A stretch of DNA of 64,000 nucleotides, taken from the NCBI GenBank assembly GCA_052035735.1, contig JBPOHI010000115.1, positions 20,392 to 84,391 on the forward strand. Reading direction: 5' to 3'. This document shows, one piece after another, positions 1 through 7,423 of this stretch. Numbering within the stretch: the stretch's first letter is position 1; every line of letters begins with the position of its first letter. The DNA is from JAGPDF01 sp052035735 (GTDB lineage Bacteria > Acidobacteriota > Thermoanaerobaculia > Multivoradales > JAGPDF01). A model generated the notes under the pieces. It was not told the DNA's origin, ran no database searches, and saw only the letters and a program-made list of their open reading frames with translations. The position numbers and the translations under genes were made by a program.

Positions 1-813
1 GGCGCGGGAACGAACCTGGTCTCGAACTTGAACCCTGGCGCCGCAAGCTCTTCTCCGGAGGAGTTCTTGGTCACCGGCACGGTCGCCTTTCTCTCCGCCG
101 AGACCGCCGCCGCGGGGCGCGAGCCGTGGGTCATCGTCGATGCCGGCATCGGCGGCTTTCTCGAAGTTCCACTCGGAGATCTCAATCCGGGGACAGCCCC
201 CAGCGACCCGCGGGAGTTCACTGCCGCCGGCGGCACGACTTATTTCGTCGCCGACGACGGCGCGCACGGCCGCGAGCTGTGGAAGACCAACGCCTCCGCC
301 GTGACCACGGTGCTGATCAAGGACACCTCTCCCGGCCTGCCTTCTGGCCAGGTGACCGAGCTCACCAGCTTCGCCGGCAGGCTCTTTTTTCGCGCCTGCA
401 CGGCGACCTCCGGCTGCGAGCTGTGGACAAGCGACGGCACGACCGGCGGCACGCAGCTCTTCAAAGACCTGTTCGCGGGTCCGGACAGCGGCAATCCGAA
501 ACACCTGACCGTTTCCGGCGACGACCTCTGGTTCTCGGCCTGCGACGGCGCCGCCGGCTGCGAGCTCTGGGTGAGCGACGGCACGCCGCAGCGCACGCGG
601 CGGGCGAGCGACATCCACGCCGGGCCCGAGTCGTCGAATCCGCGCGTCAGCCGCGCCCGGGTTGGCGATACGCCGTTCGTCGCCAGCGACGGCCGGCTGT
701 ACTTCGTCGCCAACGACGGCAGCGGCGAGGAGCTCTGGGCCGTTTCGCCGCTGCTCTTCGACGACGGCTTCGAAGGCGGCAACACGACGGCTTGGAGTGC
801 GACGAGCCCCTAG
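1..813 (+). CDS. Secreted ELW-x-x-DGT repeat protein, C-terminal part (5' truncated by window edge)
   Basis: The reading frame is open from base 1, so the gene begins outside the window; a TTG at 28 is in frame but is not a convincing start. The protein contains at least three repeats built on ELW-(V/K/T)-(S/T)-(D/N), a GT-x-L-(F/I)-KD stretch and a PG/GP..S..P turn, the pattern of the ELWxTDGT beta-propeller-like repeats of secreted proteins in Acidobacteriota and Myxococcota. Paired cysteines (C..SGCELW and C..AAGCELW) probably form disulfides outside the cytoplasm. The last 20 residues carry LFDDGF-E-GGNTTAWS, nearly the same as the end of the unrelated protein at 13180-14193, so this is probably a C-terminal sorting or attachment tag. 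The role is unknown. Its stop overlaps the stop of the convergent next gene. Confidence 0.8.
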   Translation, partial: GAGTNLVSNLNPGAASSSPEEFLVTGTVAFLSAETAAAGREPWVIVDAGIGGFLEVPLGDLNPGTAPSDPREFTAAGGTTYFVADDGAHGRELWKTNASAVTTVLIKDTSPGLPSGQVTELTSFAGRLFFRACTATSGCELWTSDGTTGGTQLFKDLFAGPDSGNPKHLTVSGDDLWFSACDGAAGCELWVSDGTPQRTRRASDIHAGPESSNPRVSRARVGDTPFVASDGRLYFVANDGSGEELWAVSPLLFDDGFEGGNTTAWSATSP

Positions 814-1346
814 GACGCCTGCTCCGCCCGCTGCGCCTGGCGTCTCTCGATGCGCTCGCGGGTGCGCACCAGGCGCTCGGAGATCGGCGCGCCGTAGAGG
901 CGCTCGAGGCATTCGGCGAGGCGGACCTCGAGGGCGAGGCGAGGCACGATGGTGAGCCGGCTGACTGCGGCGAGCTCATCGAGGAGCGGCATCGAGGCCG
1001 GGTCGAGCATGGCGACCTCGAGAGTTCTCCCCTTGCGCGCCAGCGGCACGGCGCAGGCGACCAGCGCGGCGCGCGCCGGCAGGAGAGCGGCGTTCGTCTC
1101 TGGCACGGCGGCGAGGGTCGCGCCATCCACGGTCTCCACGCCGAGCTGCGCCCCGAGCGCGGCGAGCAGGGTCGCTTCGTCGACGATCCCCGAGTCGAGC
1201 AGGCAGGTGCCGAGGCGGCCGCCGTCGTTGGCCTGGCGCTCGAGAGCGCCTTCGACTTCGGCGCCCGACAGGATGCCGAAGAAGCGCAGGGTCTCGCCCA
1301 GCTTCGGGCGCCTGGTGAACGGCGGCACGGCAAACGCTGCTTCCAT
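810..1346 (-). CDS. Stand-alone MshEN/GspE N-terminal domain protein
   Basis: This 178-aa protein contains two consecutive units that fit the MshEN nucleotide-binding pattern: KLGETL..FGIL......ALE.Q at about residues 15-40, then RLGTCLLDSGIVDEATLLAALGAQ at about 44-68. The remainder resembles the T2SSE N-terminal domain fold. In GspE/PilB/MshE ATPases this domain sits in front of the ATPase and can bind c-di-GMP; here no ATPase follows. The C-terminus is Arg/Glu-rich and probably helical. The ATG start at 1346 is preceded by GGGGGAG at good spacing. No type II secretion or pilus gene lies nearby. A c-di-GMP binding role is inferred from the motif only. Its TAG stop and that of the convergent gene share the tetranucleotide CTAG. 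Confidence 0.65.
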   Translation of the reverse strand: MEAAFAVPPFTRRPKLGETLRFFGILSGAEVEGALERQANDGGRLGTCLLDSGIVDEATLLAALGAQLGVETVDGATLAAVPETNAALLPARAALVACAVPLARKGRTLEVAMLDPASMPLLDELAAVSRLTIVPRLALEVRLAECLERLYGAPISERLVRTRERIERRQAQRAEQAS

Positions 1347-1436
1347 CGTCGCTCTCCCCCGGGCGCCGGTCCACTTCGCGCCCTCACCTCTATAGGCGTA
1401 TTACCGCACTTCCAGGGGTCAGGAGGACGCGGCAGC

Positions 1437-1442
1437 TACAAT
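1437..1442 (+). promoter_or_regulatory. TACAAT -10 box of trmFO (leaderless candidate)
   Basis: TACAAT covers the first bases of an upstream in-frame ATG (1441), so transcription should begin near 1450 at the second ATG. The gap to 1450 is 7 bases. An AGGAGG at 1421-1426 lies upstream of the box and would not be in the transcript. Confidence 0.5.
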
Positions 1443-1449
1443 GCGCTGC

Positions 1450-2790
1450 ATGTCGAATCCGACCGGACCCGTCCATATCGTCGGCGGAGGGCTCGCCGGC
1501 AGCGAGTGCGCCTATCAGCTCGCCTCCCGCGGTGTGCCGGTGGTGCTGCACGAGATGCGCCCGGTGCGCCCGACGCCGGCGCACAAGGGCGGCGACTTCG
1601 CCGAGCTGGTGTGCTCCAACTCGCTCCGCAGCGACGATCCCGAGCACGCCGCGGGGCTCCTCAAGCGCGAAATGGAGCTCTTCGGTTCGCTGATCATCGC
1701 GACCGCCCGCGAGACCGCGGTGCCCGCCGGCAGCGCCCTGGCGGTCGATCGCGACCGGTTCGCGGCGGCGGTTTCGGCGCGGCTCGCTGCACTTCCGGGC
1801 ATCGAGATCCGGCGCGAGGAGGTCACCGACCTGGCGGCGCTCTACTCCACCCACGACACCGTGCTTGCCACCGGACCGCTCACCTCCGCCGCGGCCGCCG
1901 CCGAGCTCGGCCGCCTCCTCGGCAGCGACTACCTCTACTTCTACGACGCCATCGCGCCGATCGTCGACGGCGAGTCGCTCGACATGTCGAAGCTCTTCTG
2001 GATGTCGCGCTACGGCAAGGGCGAGGGCGCCGACTATCTCAACTCGGGACTCGACAAGGAGCAGTACGCCGCCTTCCATCAGGCGATCCTCGACGCCGAG
2101 GTGCTGCCGCTCCACGATTTCGAGAAGGCGCTCTTCTTCGAAGGCTGCCTGCCGATCGAAGAGCTCGCGCGCCGGGGCGAGGCCACACTGCGTTTCGGAC
2201 CGATGAAGCCGGTAGGGCTGCGCGGCCTCGACGGCCGGCGCCCCTGGGCGGTGATGCAGCTCCGGCAGGAGAATCTCACCCGGAGCCACTTCAATCTGGT
2301 CGGCTTTCAGTCGCGGATGAAGTGGCCCGATCAGCAGCGCGTCTTCCGCATGCTCCCCGGCCTCGAGAACGCCGAGTTCGTGCGTCTCGGGCAGATCCAT
2401 CGCAACACCTTCATCAACTCGCCGAAGAACCTCACGGCCGACTACCGTGTACGGCAGGCGCCGCAGCTGCGCCTCGCCGGCCAGATCACCGGCGTCGAGG
2501 GCTACCTCGAGTCGGCCGCCACCGGCCTCGCCGTAGCGCTCCACCTGGTGCTCGAACGGCGCGGTGCGGCGGCCGCGGCAGCTGCCCCGCCCCTGCCTCC
2601 GACCACCGCCCTGGGCGCCCTCGCCCGCCATCTGACGGAGTCGGATCCGGAGCACTTCCAGCCGGCCAATATCCACTACGGGCTGTTCACGCCGCTCGAG
2701 CCGCTGCCCAGGAAGGACGAGCGCCGCGGAATCTACGCCCGGCGGGCGCTCGACGCGCTCGCCGCCTGGAAGGCGCAATGCGGGCTCTGA
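1450..2790 (+). CDS. trmFO: Methylenetetrahydrofolate-tRNA-(uracil-5-)-methyltransferase TrmFO
   Basis: TrmFO makes ribothymidine at position 54 of tRNA using 5,10-methylenetetrahydrofolate and FAD; it is cytoplasmic. The N-terminal dinucleotide-binding motif VGGGLAGSE is at residues 11-19. The family motifs HEMRPVRPTPAHK and CSNSLRSDDP follow, and LPRKDERRGIYARRALDAL closes the protein. The length of 446 aa is normal. I start it at 1450 rather than 1441 because a TACAAT box overlaps the first ATG. The next gene, xerC, starts 13 bases inside its end, so the two are translationally coupled. The order trmFO-xerC-hslV-hslU is the same as gid-codV-clpQ-clpY of Bacillus. Confidence 0.95.
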   Translation: MSNPTGPVHIVGGGLAGSECAYQLASRGVPVVLHEMRPVRPTPAHKGGDFAELVCSNSLRSDDPEHAAGLLKREMELFGSLIIATARETAVPAGSALAVDRDRFAAAVSARLAALPGIEIRREEVTDLAALYSTHDTVLATGPLTSAAAAAELGRLLGSDYLYFYDAIAPIVDGESLDMSKLFWMSRYGKGEGADYLNSGLDKEQYAAFHQAILDAEVLPLHDFEKALFFEGCLPIEELARRGEATLRFGPMKPVGLRGLDGRRPWAVMQLRQENLTRSHFNLVGFQSRMKWPDQQRVFRMLPGLENAEFVRLGQIHRNTFINSPKNLTADYRVRQAPQLRLAGQITGVEGYLESAATGLAVALHLVLERRGAAAAAAAPPLPPTTALGALARHLTESDPEHFQPANIHYGLFTPLEPLPRKDERRGIYARRALDALAAWKAQCGL

Positions 2791-3746
2791 TCGCCCGCTT
2801 CCTCGCCCATCTCGAGGGCGAACGCGCACTCTCGCCGCACACGATCCGCGCCTACGAGGGCGATCTCCTGCGCTTCGTCGACTTCCTCTCGGTCGACTAC
2901 CTGAGCGTGCCGCCCGAGACGATCGATCTCGCCACCATCGACGTCGTCGCCGTGCGTTCGTATCTCGCCGCGCTGGCGCGCGACCACGGCCGGCGAAGCC
3001 AGGGCCGCGCGCTCTCGGCCCTGCGCACCTTCTTCCGCTGGGCCTGCCGGGTGGGCGAAGCGGCGAGCAACCCGGCGCAGCGGGTACGCACGCCGAAAGC
3101 ACCCCAGCTGCTGCCGCGCCACCTGCGTCCGGGGGAGATCGAGGCGCTGCTCGCGGCGCCGGCGGGCGACGAACCGATGGCCCAGCGCGATCGCGCCATC
3201 CTCGAGCTGCTCTACGCCACGGGCCTCCGGGTCGCCGAGCTGGTCGCCCTCGACTGGCGCGACCTCGAGCTCAAGGAGCGCGTGCTGCGCACCCTGGGCA
3301 AGGGGGGCAAGGAACGCATGGTGCCTTTCGGGCGACCGGCGCAGGCGGCCCTGCGCGCCTGGCGGGGAGGCTGGACCGCCCTGCGGGTGGGCGCCGGCCA
3401 GCTCGTCCACCGGAGCGAGGAGCCGCTGTTCGTCAACCTGCGCGGCGAGCGCCTGACCGACCGTTCCGTGCGCCGCATCCTCGACCGCTACGTCGACGCC
3501 ACGGCGACCGCAGCCGGCGTGCATCCGCATACGCTGCGGCACACCTTCGCCACGCATCTGCTCGAGAGCGGCGCTGATCTGCGCGCGATCCAGGAGCTGC
3601 TCGGCCACAGCTCGCTTTCGACCACCCAGCGCTACACCCATGTCGACATCGAACGCCTGCAGAGCGTCTACCGCGACGCTCATCCGAGGGCGCGCGCGAC
3701 CGACGCCGCCGACGCCCCGCCCGGCGATCCTCTCCGGCCGGCCTGA
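2778..3746 (+). CDS. xerC: Tyrosine recombinase XerC
   Basis: This site-specific recombinase probably resolves chromosome dimers at dif, together with a XerD partner that is not in the window. The 322-aa protein has an N-terminal SAM-like core-binding domain (about 1-90) and a catalytic domain. The expected active-site set is visible: R151 in ATGLRVAEL, K175 in the GKGGKER turn, H251 and R254 in HTLRHTF, H277 in LLGHSS, and the nucleophile Y286 in QRYTHV. It begins inside trmFO (ATG at 2778, 13-base overlap). Xer assignment rather than a phage integrase is supported by length, motifs and the conserved neighbourhood. No phage genes are nearby. Confidence 0.93.
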   Translation: MRALIARFLAHLEGERALSPHTIRAYEGDLLRFVDFLSVDYLSVPPETIDLATIDVVAVRSYLAALARDHGRRSQGRALSALRTFFRWACRVGEAASNPAQRVRTPKAPQLLPRHLRPGEIEALLAAPAGDEPMAQRDRAILELLYATGLRVAELVALDWRDLELKERVLRTLGKGGKERMVPFGRPAQAALRAWRGGWTALRVGAGQLVHRSEEPLFVNLRGERLTDRSVRRILDRYVDATATAAGVHPHTLRHTFATHLLESGADLRAIQELLGHSSLSTTQRYTHVDIERLQSVYRDAHPRARATDAADAPPGDPLRPA

Positions 3747-3759
3747 GTTGCGGTTGAGC

Positions 3760-3765
3760 TAGGAT
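3760..3765 (+). promoter_or_regulatory. TAGGAT putative -10 box for the PAS kinase gene
   Basis: TAGGAT lies 26 bases before the ATG at 3792, and an AGGGGGAG ribosome-binding site sits at 3776-3783, so this is an ordinary leadered start. It suggests the kinase can be transcribed separately from trmFO-xerC. Confidence 0.35.
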
Positions 3766-3791
3766 CGACTCCGACAGGGGGAGCTCCCCAG

Positions 3792-5414
3792 ATGGAAGAT
3801 CCGAGGCCGCCTTCCGCGAGTGGACCGCCGGCTCCGACAGCCGGAGCCGACGTCGCGTTCGGCACACACTTCCGCGTCGCCTTCGACCACAGCCACGAAG
3901 CGATCGTCATTCTCCAGGATGGCGCGATCCGGGTGGCGAATCCCGCCGCCTCGCGGATCTCCGGCGTCCCACTCGAGGGGCTCGTCGGCAAGGCCTTCCT
4001 CGAGATCGTCCACCCCGAAGACCATCCCGTCGTTCTCGATTTCTACACCCGAAGGCTGGCCGGCGACGCCGCCGAACGCACCATGGTGACGCGCATCCTC
4101 CGCCCCGACGGCGAATGCGTGGTGCTCGAGGCGCATTCGATGCCGGTGCAATGGGGCGAGCGCCCGGCGGTGCTCGCCTTTCTCGGCGACGTCACCGATC
4201 GCGAGCAGGTACGGAGCGACGCGCAGGAGATGGGCCGTCGCCTGGCGCGCATCGCCGAGGTTTCGCCCTACTTCCTGTTCATCTACGACTACGACCTGGG
4301 TCGCGACGTCTACATCAATCGCTCGGTGCCGGCGGCGCTCGGGTATTCGCCCGCCGAGGCGGCGGCGTTGGGGCCTTACCCGTTCGAGAAGCTCTGCCAT
4401 CCGGACGACCTCGCCTGGGCGCTCGAGCGCGATGCGCGCTGGGAAGGATTCGTCGCCGGCAGCTCGCTCATCGTCGAGTTCCGGCTGCGCCACCGCAACG
4501 GCGAATGGCGCTGGTTCCGCTCGCACAACACCCCCTTCCTGCACGACGCGAATGGCCGCATCCGGCAGATCCTGGGCATGACCCAGGACGTCACCGAGAG
4601 CAAGCGCAGCGAGGAGCTGTTGCGCCGGACCGAGCGGCTGGAGAGCCTCGGGCTGCTCGCCGGAGGGATCGCGCACGACTTTTCGAATCTCCTCACTCCG
4701 ATCGTCGGCAATGTCGATCTGCTGCTCGATCGCCTGCCGGCGGACTCGCCGCTGCGCGCCCGGGCGCTCGCCATCAGCGCCGCGGCCGACCGCGCCACCG
4801 AGCTCGCCCGGCAACTGCTGGTCTACGCCGGGCGGGGCGAGATCGAGCCGCGCACGCTCGATCTCAACGCCCTCGTCGAGGACGTCGTTCACCTGCTGCG
4901 CGCGCTCACCAGTGTCGCGAGCCCCACGAAGCTCGAGCTCACGCCACGACTGCCGGCGATCCGCGGCGACTCGAGCCAGCTGCGTCAAGTGATCCTCAAC
5001 CTGCTCTCGAACGCGCACGACGCCGTCAACAGCCTTCCGGCCGGAGGTCCCGCGAGCTTTGCCGGCGCAGGGCCCGGCCGCGTGGTGGTGCGGACGCTTC
5101 GCGTCGAGCTCGGCCCCACCGACCTCGGCACGCTGCTCCTCGGCGATGGCATGCGACCGGGGCCCGCGGTCCTGCTCGAGGTCATCGACAACGGCTGCGG
5201 CATGCAGCCCGAGACGGTCGAACGCCTCTGGGAGCCGTTCTACTCCACCAAGGAGCGCGGGCGCGGCCTGGGAATGCCGTCGGTGTTGGGCATCCTGCGT
5301 GCCCATCGCGCCGGCATCGCCGTCGAGTCCCATCCAGGATCGGGCACCCGCTTCCGGGTCTACTTCGCGGAGCCCGCGCCCGACATCGAGCCCGAGCCCT
5401 CGCCGCCCGGTTGA
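3792..5414 (+). CDS. Soluble PAS-PAS sensor histidine kinase
   Basis: The 540-aa protein has no signal peptide or membrane segment. It has two PAS domains (about 25-140 and 155-270), the second ending in the typical GMTQDVTESKRSEE linker. The HisKA box GGIAHDFSNLL follows, with phospho-acceptor H295. The HATPase domain shows the N box (QVILNLLSNAHDAV), G1 (IDNGCGM) and the F/G2 region (FYSTKERGRGLGM). This layout fits NtrB-like cytosolic kinases that sense an internal ligand or redox state. No response regulator is adjacent, so the partner is unknown. It is inserted between xerC and hslV, which are neighbours in many bacteria. A possible own promoter (TAGGAT) and a strong SD precede it. Confidence 0.9.
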   Translation: MEDPRPPSASGPPAPTAGADVAFGTHFRVAFDHSHEAIVILQDGAIRVANPAASRISGVPLEGLVGKAFLEIVHPEDHPVVLDFYTRRLAGDAAERTMVTRILRPDGECVVLEAHSMPVQWGERPAVLAFLGDVTDREQVRSDAQEMGRRLARIAEVSPYFLFIYDYDLGRDVYINRSVPAALGYSPAEAAALGPYPFEKLCHPDDLAWALERDARWEGFVAGSSLIVEFRLRHRNGEWRWFRSHNTPFLHDANGRIRQILGMTQDVTESKRSEELLRRTERLESLGLLAGGIAHDFSNLLTPIVGNVDLLLDRLPADSPLRARALAISAAADRATELARQLLVYAGRGEIEPRTLDLNALVEDVVHLLRALTSVASPTKLELTPRLPAIRGDSSQLRQVILNLLSNAHDAVNSLPAGGPASFAGAGPGRVVVRTLRVELGPTDLGTLLLGDGMRPGPAVLLEVIDNGCGMQPETVERLWEPFYSTKERGRGLGMPSVLGILRAHRAGIAVESHPGSGTRFRVYFAEPAPDIEPEPSPPG

Positions 5415-5420
5415 TACAAT
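5415..5420 (+). promoter_or_regulatory. TACAAT -10 box of hslV (leaderless candidate)
   Basis: TACAAT directly follows the stop of the kinase gene and ends 9 bases before the hslV ATG (5430). No Shine-Dalgarno sequence lies between. Confidence 0.5.
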
Positions 5421-5429
5421 GAACCTCCA

Positions 5430-5966
5430 ATGCCCCGAATGCGCGCAACGACGGTTCTCCTGGTACGGCGCGACGGTCGCGTGGCCATGGCCTCCGACGG
5501 GCAGGTGACCCTCGGCAATGCGGTGATGAAGTCCGGCGCGGCGAAGGTGAAGCGGGCCGGCAAGGGCAAGGTCCTGGTCGGCTTCGCCGGCGGCGCGGCC
5601 GACGGCCTGGCGCTGTTCACGCGCTTCGAAGCGAAGCTCGAGGAGTTCAATCAGAACCTCGAGCGTGCCGTCGTCGAGCTCGCCAAGGACTGGCGCACCG
5701 ACCGCGTGCTCCGGCAGCTCGAGGCGGTGATGATCGTCGCCGACAGCGACAAGAGCTTCCTGGTCTCCGGCACCGGCGATCTGCTGCAGCCCGACGAAGA
5801 CGGTCTCCTGGGGATCGGCTCCGGCGGCAACTTCGCGCTCGCCGCGGCGCGCGCGCTGCTCCGCCACACCCGCCTCTCCGCCGCCGAGATCGCGCGCGAG
5901 GCGATGCGCATCGCTGCCGAACTCTGCATCTACACCAACGACCGCCTGACCCTCGAAGAGCTGTGA
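5430..5966 (+). CDS. hslV: ATP-dependent protease catalytic subunit HslV
   Basis: HslV (ClpQ) is the threonine peptidase that forms double hexamers with the HslU ATPase to degrade misfolded and regulatory proteins. The catalytic threonine is T7 (MPRMRA-TT), exposed after propeptide removal. Family signatures SDGQVTLGNAVMK, KVLVGFAGGAADGL and GIGSGGNFALAAARAL are intact. The 178-aa length is normal. A second ATG at 5439 would give a three-residue propeptide; both starts lead to the same mature enzyme. The 3' end overlaps hslU by GTGA, so the pair is translationally coupled. A TACAAT box just upstream suggests its own, possibly leaderless, promoter after the inserted kinase gene. Confidence 0.96.
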   Translation: MPRMRATTVLLVRRDGRVAMASDGQVTLGNAVMKSGAAKVKRAGKGKVLVGFAGGAADGLALFTRFEAKLEEFNQNLERAVVELAKDWRTDRVLRQLEAVMIVADSDKSFLVSGTGDLLQPDEDGLLGIGSGGNFALAAARALLRHTRLSAAEIAREAMRIAAELCIYTNDRLTLEEL

Positions 5967-7423
5967 CCGCCCGTCCCCCGGTGGACGCCGAGCGGCCAGA
6001 GCTCGCGCTCGACAACCTCACTCCGCGGCAGATCGTCGCCGAGCTCGACAAGTACGTCGTCGGCCAGCGCGCCGCCAAGCGCTCGGTGGCGATCGCGCTG
6101 CGCAACCGTTGGCGTCGCCAGCAGCTGCCGCGCGAAGTGGCCGACGACATCGTGCCCAAGAACATCCTGATGATCGGACCGACGGGCGTCGGCAAGACCG
6201 AGATCGCGCGGCGGCTCGCCAAGCTCGCCAAGGCGCCGTTCCTCAAGGTCGAGGCGTCGAAGTTCACCGAGGTCGGCTACGTCGGCCGCGACTGCGAGTC
6301 GATCGTGCGCGACCTGACCGAGATCGGCGTCGCCATCGTGCGCGAAGAGCGCCGCGGCGCCGTCGCGGCCACCGCCGCCGAGCGCACCGAGGAGCGCCTC
6401 CTCGACCTGCTGCTGCCCGCTGGCCCGCCGCCCGGGGCCGTCCAGCTCGGGACTCTCGGCGCCCCGCCGGCTTCGGCTCCGGCCACCGGATCGACCGCGG
6501 GCCCGAGTCCCGCGGCCGGCGCCGCCGCCGCAGTGGAGGATGCCCACTCGACGCGCGAAAAGCTGCGCGAACGGTTGCGCGCCGGCGCACTCGACTCGCG
6601 CATCGTCGAGATCGAAGTGGAGGACGGCGCGGCGCCGTCGCTCGAAATGTTCACGCCGCAGGGCGTCGAGGAGATCGGCATCAACCTCAAGGAGATGATG
6701 CCCGGCCTGTTTTCGCGCCGGAAGCGGCAGAAGGCGACCGTCGCGGAGGCCCGCGAAGCCCTGCTCGCCGAGGAGGCCGAGAAGCTCATCGACCGCCAGC
6801 AGCTGGCGCGCGATGCGCGGGTGCGCGTCGAGCAGACCGGCATCGTCTTCCTCGACGAGATCGACAAGATCGCCGGCCGCGAGGGCTCGAGCCACGGGCC
6901 CGACATCTCCCGCGAGGGCGTGCAGCGCGATCTGCTGCCGATCGTCGAGGGGACGACCGTGACTACCAAGTACGGCCCGGTCAAGACGGATCACATTCTG
7001 TTCGTCGCCGCCGGCGCCTTCCACGTCGCGAAGCCCTCCGACCTGATTCCCGAGCTCCAGGGTCGCTTTCCGATCCGCGTCGAGCTCGAGGCGCTCACCG
7101 AGGCCGACTTCGTGCGCATCCTGACCGAGCCCGAGACCGCGCTCACCAAGCAGTACACGGCGCTGCTCGGCGCCGAAGGACTCACCATCCGTTTTCGCGA
7201 CGACGCCGTCCTCGAGCTGGCGCGCATCGCCGTCGAGGTCAACCGGTCGACCGAGAACATCGGCGCCCGGAGGCTCGCGACGGTGATCGAGCGCCTGCTC
7301 GAGGAGGTCTCGTTCGAGGCGCCCGACATGGCCGGGATGGAGCTCGACATCGACGCCGCCTTCGTTCGCAGGATTCTCGATGACATCGTTCAGAATCAGG
7401 ATCTCAGCCGCTATGTCCTCTAG
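5963..7423 (+). CDS. hslU: ATP-dependent protease ATPase subunit HslU
   Basis: HslU (ClpY) is the AAA+ unfoldase partner of HslV. It starts with GTG overlapping the hslV stop (GTGA). Walker A GPTGVGKT is at residues 72-79 and Walker B IVFLDEID at about 294-301. The pore loop region GYVGRD is at about 105-110. The C-terminus ends in QDLSRYVL, the tail that inserts into HslV to activate it. The intermediate (I) domain carries a Gly/Ala/Pro-rich, low-complexity stretch at about residues 151-195, which looks longer than usual and is probably a disordered linker. At 486 aa it is slightly longer than E. coli HslU. It is the last housekeeping protease gene before a lipoprotein gene that overlaps its end. 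Confidence 0.96.
   Translation: MTARPPVDAERPELALDNLTPRQIVAELDKYVVGQRAAKRSVAIALRNRWRRQQLPREVADDIVPKNILMIGPTGVGKTEIARRLAKLAKAPFLKVEASKFTEVGYVGRDCESIVRDLTEIGVAIVREERRGAVAATAAERTEERLLDLLLPAGPPPGAVQLGTLGAPPASAPATGSTAGPSPAAGAAAAVEDAHSTREKLRERLRAGALDSRIVEIEVEDGAAPSLEMFTPQGVEEIGINLKEMMPGLFSRRKRQKATVAEAREALLAEEAEKLIDRQQLARDARVRVEQTGIVFLDEIDKIAGREGSSHGPDISREGVQRDLLPIVEGTTVTTKYGPVKTDHILFVAAGAFHVAKPSDLIPELQGRFPIRVELEALTEADFVRILTEPETALTKQYTALLGAEGLTIRFRDDAVLELARIAVEVNRSTENIGARRLATVIERLLEEVSFEAPDMAGMELDIDAAFVRRILDDIVQNQDLSRYVL

Noticed and set aside
126..3746. A 1206-codon plus-strand frame spanning the first four genes
   Set aside because: Only its last 322 codons (XerC, from 2778) show protein-family sequence; the rest is Arg-rich antisense or out-of-frame sequence typical of GC-rich DNA.
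2778..3746. XerC as a phage or integron integrase
   Set aside because: The gene order trmFO-xerC-hslV-hslU and the 322-aa length fit chromosomal Xer recombinases; no phage or cassette genes are near.
3759..5867. A 702-codon minus-strand frame opposite the PAS kinase and hslV
   Set aside because: No family motif; it mirrors the codon periodicity of the kinase and HslV genes.
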